From Saprospiraceae bacterium (lineage in GTDB: Bacteria > Bacteroidota > Bacteroidia > Chitinophagales > Saprospiraceae): DNA of 7,374 nucleotides. The notes under the pieces are model-generated. The model ran no database searches, was not told the DNA's origin, and saw only the letters and a program-made list of their open reading frames with translations. A program made the position numbers and the translations under genes. The stretch spans positions 1 to 7,374 of the forward strand of contig JABDLW010000616.1 of NCBI GenBank assembly GCA_013001805.1, read 5' to 3'. This document shows positions 5,213 through 7,374 of this stretch, piece by piece. Numbering within the stretch: position 1 is the first letter of the stretch; every line of letters begins with the position of its first letter.

Positions 5213-6877
5213 TCAATATTCCCGCCACGCTTTAAATTTATTTAACAACGTATTGGTTGACGCGTCGTGTTTTTCCGGTTTACTTTCTCCAGTAATTTCC
5301 GGCTGCAGCGCTTTCGCCAGTTGTTTTCCTAATTCTACACCAAATTGATCAAAACTGAAGATGTTCCAAATGTATCCCTGCACAAAGATTTTATGCTCGT
5401 AAAGCGCTATTAAGGCACCCAGATTAAATGGGGTCAATTTTTTCATCATAATCATATTGGTTGGCCGGTTACCATCAAAAACCTTAAAGGGGAGGATCTC
5501 CTCAATTTGTTCTTCTGGTGTATCACTGATTATTAACTCCTTCCTTACCTCTTCTTCGGATTTACCATTCATTAAAGCTTCACATTGGGCAAGGGCATTG
5601 GCTACCAATAAATCATGGTGTTTGAAAAGCCGGTGTGAAGGATTGGCTGCCAGAATAAAATCACAAGGAATTAAATGTGTCCCTTGATGCAGTAGCTGAA
5701 AGAAAGAGTGTTGGCTATTCGTGCCGGCACCACCCCATAAAATTGCTCCGGTATCGTAAGTCACCCGTTTGCCCGACCGGTCGACCATTTTGCCGTTGCT
5801 TTCCATGCTCGCTTGCTGAAAATAAGAAGAAAGAAATTGCAGGTTCTGGTCATAAGGTAACATTGCTTCCGACTGAGCTCCCATAAAATTACTGTACCAT
5901 ATACCCAACAAGGCCAAAATTACCGGCATATTATTTTCCAATTCTTCATGTTGAAAATGTTGATCCATCGCATGCATCCCATTCAGCATTTCCCGGAAAT
6001 TGGCTGAACCCACTGCCACCATCACGCTCAGACCAATGGCAGATGAAAGTGAATACCGGCCACCGACCCAATCCCAGAATTCAAATGCATTCTGAGCATC
6101 AATGCCAAATTCCTCTACAGCGTCAATATTGGTAGATACTGCTACAAAATGCTTTCTAATATCTTCTACTTCTCCTTCTTCCAGAAACCATTTTCGAGCA
6201 CTATGTGCATTGGTCATCGTTTCTATGGTAGTAAATGTTTTGGAGGCAATGATGAACAGTGTGGTTTCTTGATTTAGTTCGGCCAGGGTTTGCGCAATGT
6301 GTGATCCATCGACATTGGATACAAAGTGCACTTTTCTGTTTTTTACATGGTAAGGTCTCAGTGCTTCCGCTACCATGACCGGACCTAGATCTGAACCACC
6401 GATGCCAATGTTTACTACATCTGTGATTCGTTTTCCAGTAAATCCCTTCCAGGACTCATCCAATCGTTCGACAAACGACTGCATTTGGTTAAGAACAGCA
6501 TGTACCAAATGCATTATATTTTCTCCATCAACGATCATGTCTGCTGAGCGTGGAGCACGGAGCGCTACATGGTATGCAGCACGGCCTTCGGTTTCATTTA
6601 TTTGAGCACCGGAAACCATTTTCCTGACACCATCCTTAAGATCTGTTTCTGAGGCCAGTTGAAGCAATTTGTCCAGGACTTCCGGGTCAATCCGGTTTTT
6701 CGAATAGTCTAAATAAATGTCCCCGACCTGAAGAGAAAACCGGGCCACCCGATCCGCATCCTGTTCAAAAAGATCCCGCATCAATACATTGCGAAAGCGG
6801 TCGGCTTCCGTCATCAATTCTTCCCAGACATTAAGGGATGATGGATTAATTCTCTTCAACGTCTCCTTTGTGCTCAT
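5213..6877 (-). CDS. pgi: Glucose-6-phosphate isomerase
   Basis: Interconverts glucose 6-phosphate and fructose 6-phosphate in the cytoplasm, in glycolysis and gluconeogenesis. The 554 residues match the long form typified by the E. coli enzyme (549). Motifs in order: phosphate-binding GIGGSDLG (158-165); ASKTFTTIET (211-220), which contacts the sugar phosphate; the family signature WDWVGGRYSLSSAIG with R274; E359 in SMESNGK, the catalytic base; H390 in GTNSQHSFFQ, used in ring opening; and the second signature ending FDQFGVELGK with K518. All expected catalytic residues are present. ATG at 6877 (MSTKETLKRINPSS) gives a normal N-terminus; no Shine-Dalgarno precedes it. It is divergent from yraN across 80 bp and upstream of manA in the same direction. 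Nothing is odd in the protein. Confidence 0.98.
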   Translation of the reverse strand: MSTKETLKRINPSSLNVWEELMTEADRFRNVLMRDLFEQDADRVARFSLQVGDIYLDYSKNRIDPEVLDKLLQLASETDLKDGVRKMVSGAQINETEGRAAYHVALRAPRSADMIVDGENIMHLVHAVLNQMQSFVERLDESWKGFTGKRITDVVNIGIGGSDLGPVMVAEALRPYHVKNRKVHFVSNVDGSHIAQTLAELNQETTLFIIASKTFTTIETMTNAHSARKWFLEEGEVEDIRKHFVAVSTNIDAVEEFGIDAQNAFEFWDWVGGRYSLSSAIGLSVMVAVGSANFREMLNGMHAMDQHFQHEELENNMPVILALLGIWYSNFMGAQSEAMLPYDQNLQFLSSYFQQASMESNGKMVDRSGKRVTYDTGAILWGGAGTNSQHSFFQLLHQGTHLIPCDFILAANPSHRLFKHHDLLVANALAQCEALMNGKSEEEVRKELIISDTPEEQIEEILPFKVFDGNRPTNMIMMKKLTPFNLGALIALYEHKIFVQGYIWNIFSFDQFGVELGKQLAKALQPEITGESKPEKHDASTNTLLNKFKAWREY

Positions 6878-6921
6878 AATGGTTCAATAATTACTCCGCG
6901 TGTAAAATAGCAACTTAATCA

Positions 6922-6953
6922 TTGGGCAGCTGCACATTTATCGTCTATTTTCG
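6922..6953 (+). promoter_or_regulatory. Candidate yraN promoter, TTG-N21-TATTTTCG
   Basis: TTG at 6922-6924 and TATTTTCG at 6946-6953 are 21 bases apart, matching the Bacteroidota TTG/TAnnTTTG spacing with one mismatch in the -7 element. It ends only 4 bases before the yraN ATG, so a transcript from it would be almost or completely leaderless. That makes either the promoter or the assumed start doubtful. No clear element was seen for pgi on the opposite strand of this 80-bp divergent region. Confidence 0.22.
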
Positions 6954-6957
6954 CTAA

Positions 6958-7323
6958 ATGGCAAAACAACAAGAGATTGGTAGAAAAGGTGAAAGGTTGG
7001 CAATCGACTACTTAGAACATAAGGGATATCATATCTTAGAAGTCAACTGGCGCTTTAAGCGAGCGGAAGTCGACATCATTGCGCAGTATGACAGAACGAT
7101 CATATTTGTTGAAGTAAAAACCCGGTCTTATGATACATTTGGAGCACCTGATCTGGCCATCAATAGCAAAAAGGAAAACCTGATCAGCAGTGCTGCCCAT
7201 GCCTATATCGATCAGCAAAAATACGAGGGGGCCATACGTTTTGATGTCATATCAATCGTTATGGGAAAAAACAAGATGGCACAAATCGAGCATATCGAGG
7301 ATGCCTTCTTCCTAGGTTTATAA
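6958..7323 (+). CDS. yraN: YraN / UPF0102 family nuclease-fold protein
   Basis: A 121-residue cytoplasmic protein, the usual size for UPF0102 (about 115-130). The family pattern is clear: IGRKGERLAIDYL (7-19) with E12; the NWRFKRAEVDIIA segment (30-42) with E37 and D39; and FVEVKTRS (50-57) with E52 and K54. These correspond to the E...(E)xD...ExK core of the restriction-endonuclease-like fold. RFDVISI at 94-100 is the conserved C-terminal strand. The family's role is not firmly established; a DNA-related function is inferred from the fold, and no substrate can be read from the sequence. The ATG at 6958 places the conserved GERLA block at the usual distance from the start. The gene ends with tandem stops (TAATAA). 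The neighbour downstream is possibly a new gene starting 10 bases later. Confidence 0.95.
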   Translation: MAKQQEIGRKGERLAIDYLEHKGYHILEVNWRFKRAEVDIIAQYDRTIIFVEVKTRSYDTFGAPDLAINSKKENLISSAAHAYIDQQKYEGAIRFDVISIVMGKNKMAQIEHIEDAFFLGL

Positions 7324-7333
7324 TAAGCCTTCC

Positions 7334-7374
7334 GTGAGTCATCAGTTTTTACTGCTCACAGCCAAGCATAGACA
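7334..7374 (+). CDS. Possible start of a downstream gene (partial, GTG start)
   Basis: GTG at 7334 opens 13 codons reading (M)SHQFLLLTAKHR to the window edge. It begins 10 bases after the yraN stop, a spacing typical of an operon. The stretch is too short to recognise, has no clear Shine-Dalgarno, and overlaps a small imperfect hairpin (GTGAG at 7334-7338 with CTCAC at 7355-7359, and CAGT/ACTG around a TTTT loop). It may instead be intergenic sequence. Confidence 0.25.
   Translation, partial: MSHQFLLLTAKHR

Noticed and set aside
7334..7359. Hairpin after yraN as an intrinsic terminator
   Set aside because: The stem is bulged, only 4-5 bp per segment, and no T-run follows; it also overlaps a plausible gene start.

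Overview
The window looks like a piece of chromosome from a member of the Bacteroidota, most likely a free-living Cytophagales, Saprospirales or Flavobacteriia-type organism. The reasons are moderate to low GC, a secreted subtilisin-type protease whose C-terminal layout matches type IX-secreted Bacteroidota enzymes, a lipoprotein with an acidic/lysine segment right after the lipobox cysteine (the Bacteroidota surface-export type), a TAnnTTTG-like -7 element, and almost no Shine-Dalgarno sequences before the genes. No RNA gene, CRISPR array, transposase or phage gene was seen.

Left part (1-3497): two secreted peptidases are transcribed away from each other from a shared AT-rich 273-bp region. 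On the minus strand is a large S8 (subtilisin/kexin-type) protease of at least 785 residues. It runs off the left edge, so its C-terminus is missing. On the plus strand is a 288-residue lipoprotein zinc peptidase with a full HExxHxxGxxH site, resembling the M57 'HEIGH' family.

Middle part (3498-6877): two minus-strand sugar-phosphate isomerase genes, manA (mannose-6-phosphate isomerase) and pgi (glucose-6-phosphate isomerase). Both make or use fructose 6-phosphate, so together they connect glycolysis/gluconeogenesis to mannose and GDP-mannose supply. They are separated by 459 bp. The manA-proximal part of that gap is an unusual GC-rich block (57 percent GC over 4821-4920, against 28 percent in the next 100 bases) packed with inverted repeats. 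The same block holds a cysteine-rich open frame that lacks a start codon and whose stop overlaps the manA start. This is the least explained sequence in the window.

Right part (6878-7374): a short divergent region, then yraN on the plus strand (UPF0102, a nuclease-fold protein), followed by what may be the first 13 codons of another gene.

The genes are mostly ordinary. The points worth a second look are the manA-pgi intergenic element, the apparently altered active-site motifs and non-AUG start of the S8 protease, and the back-to-back pairing of two surface or secreted peptidases. I do not see a clear new multi-gene system.
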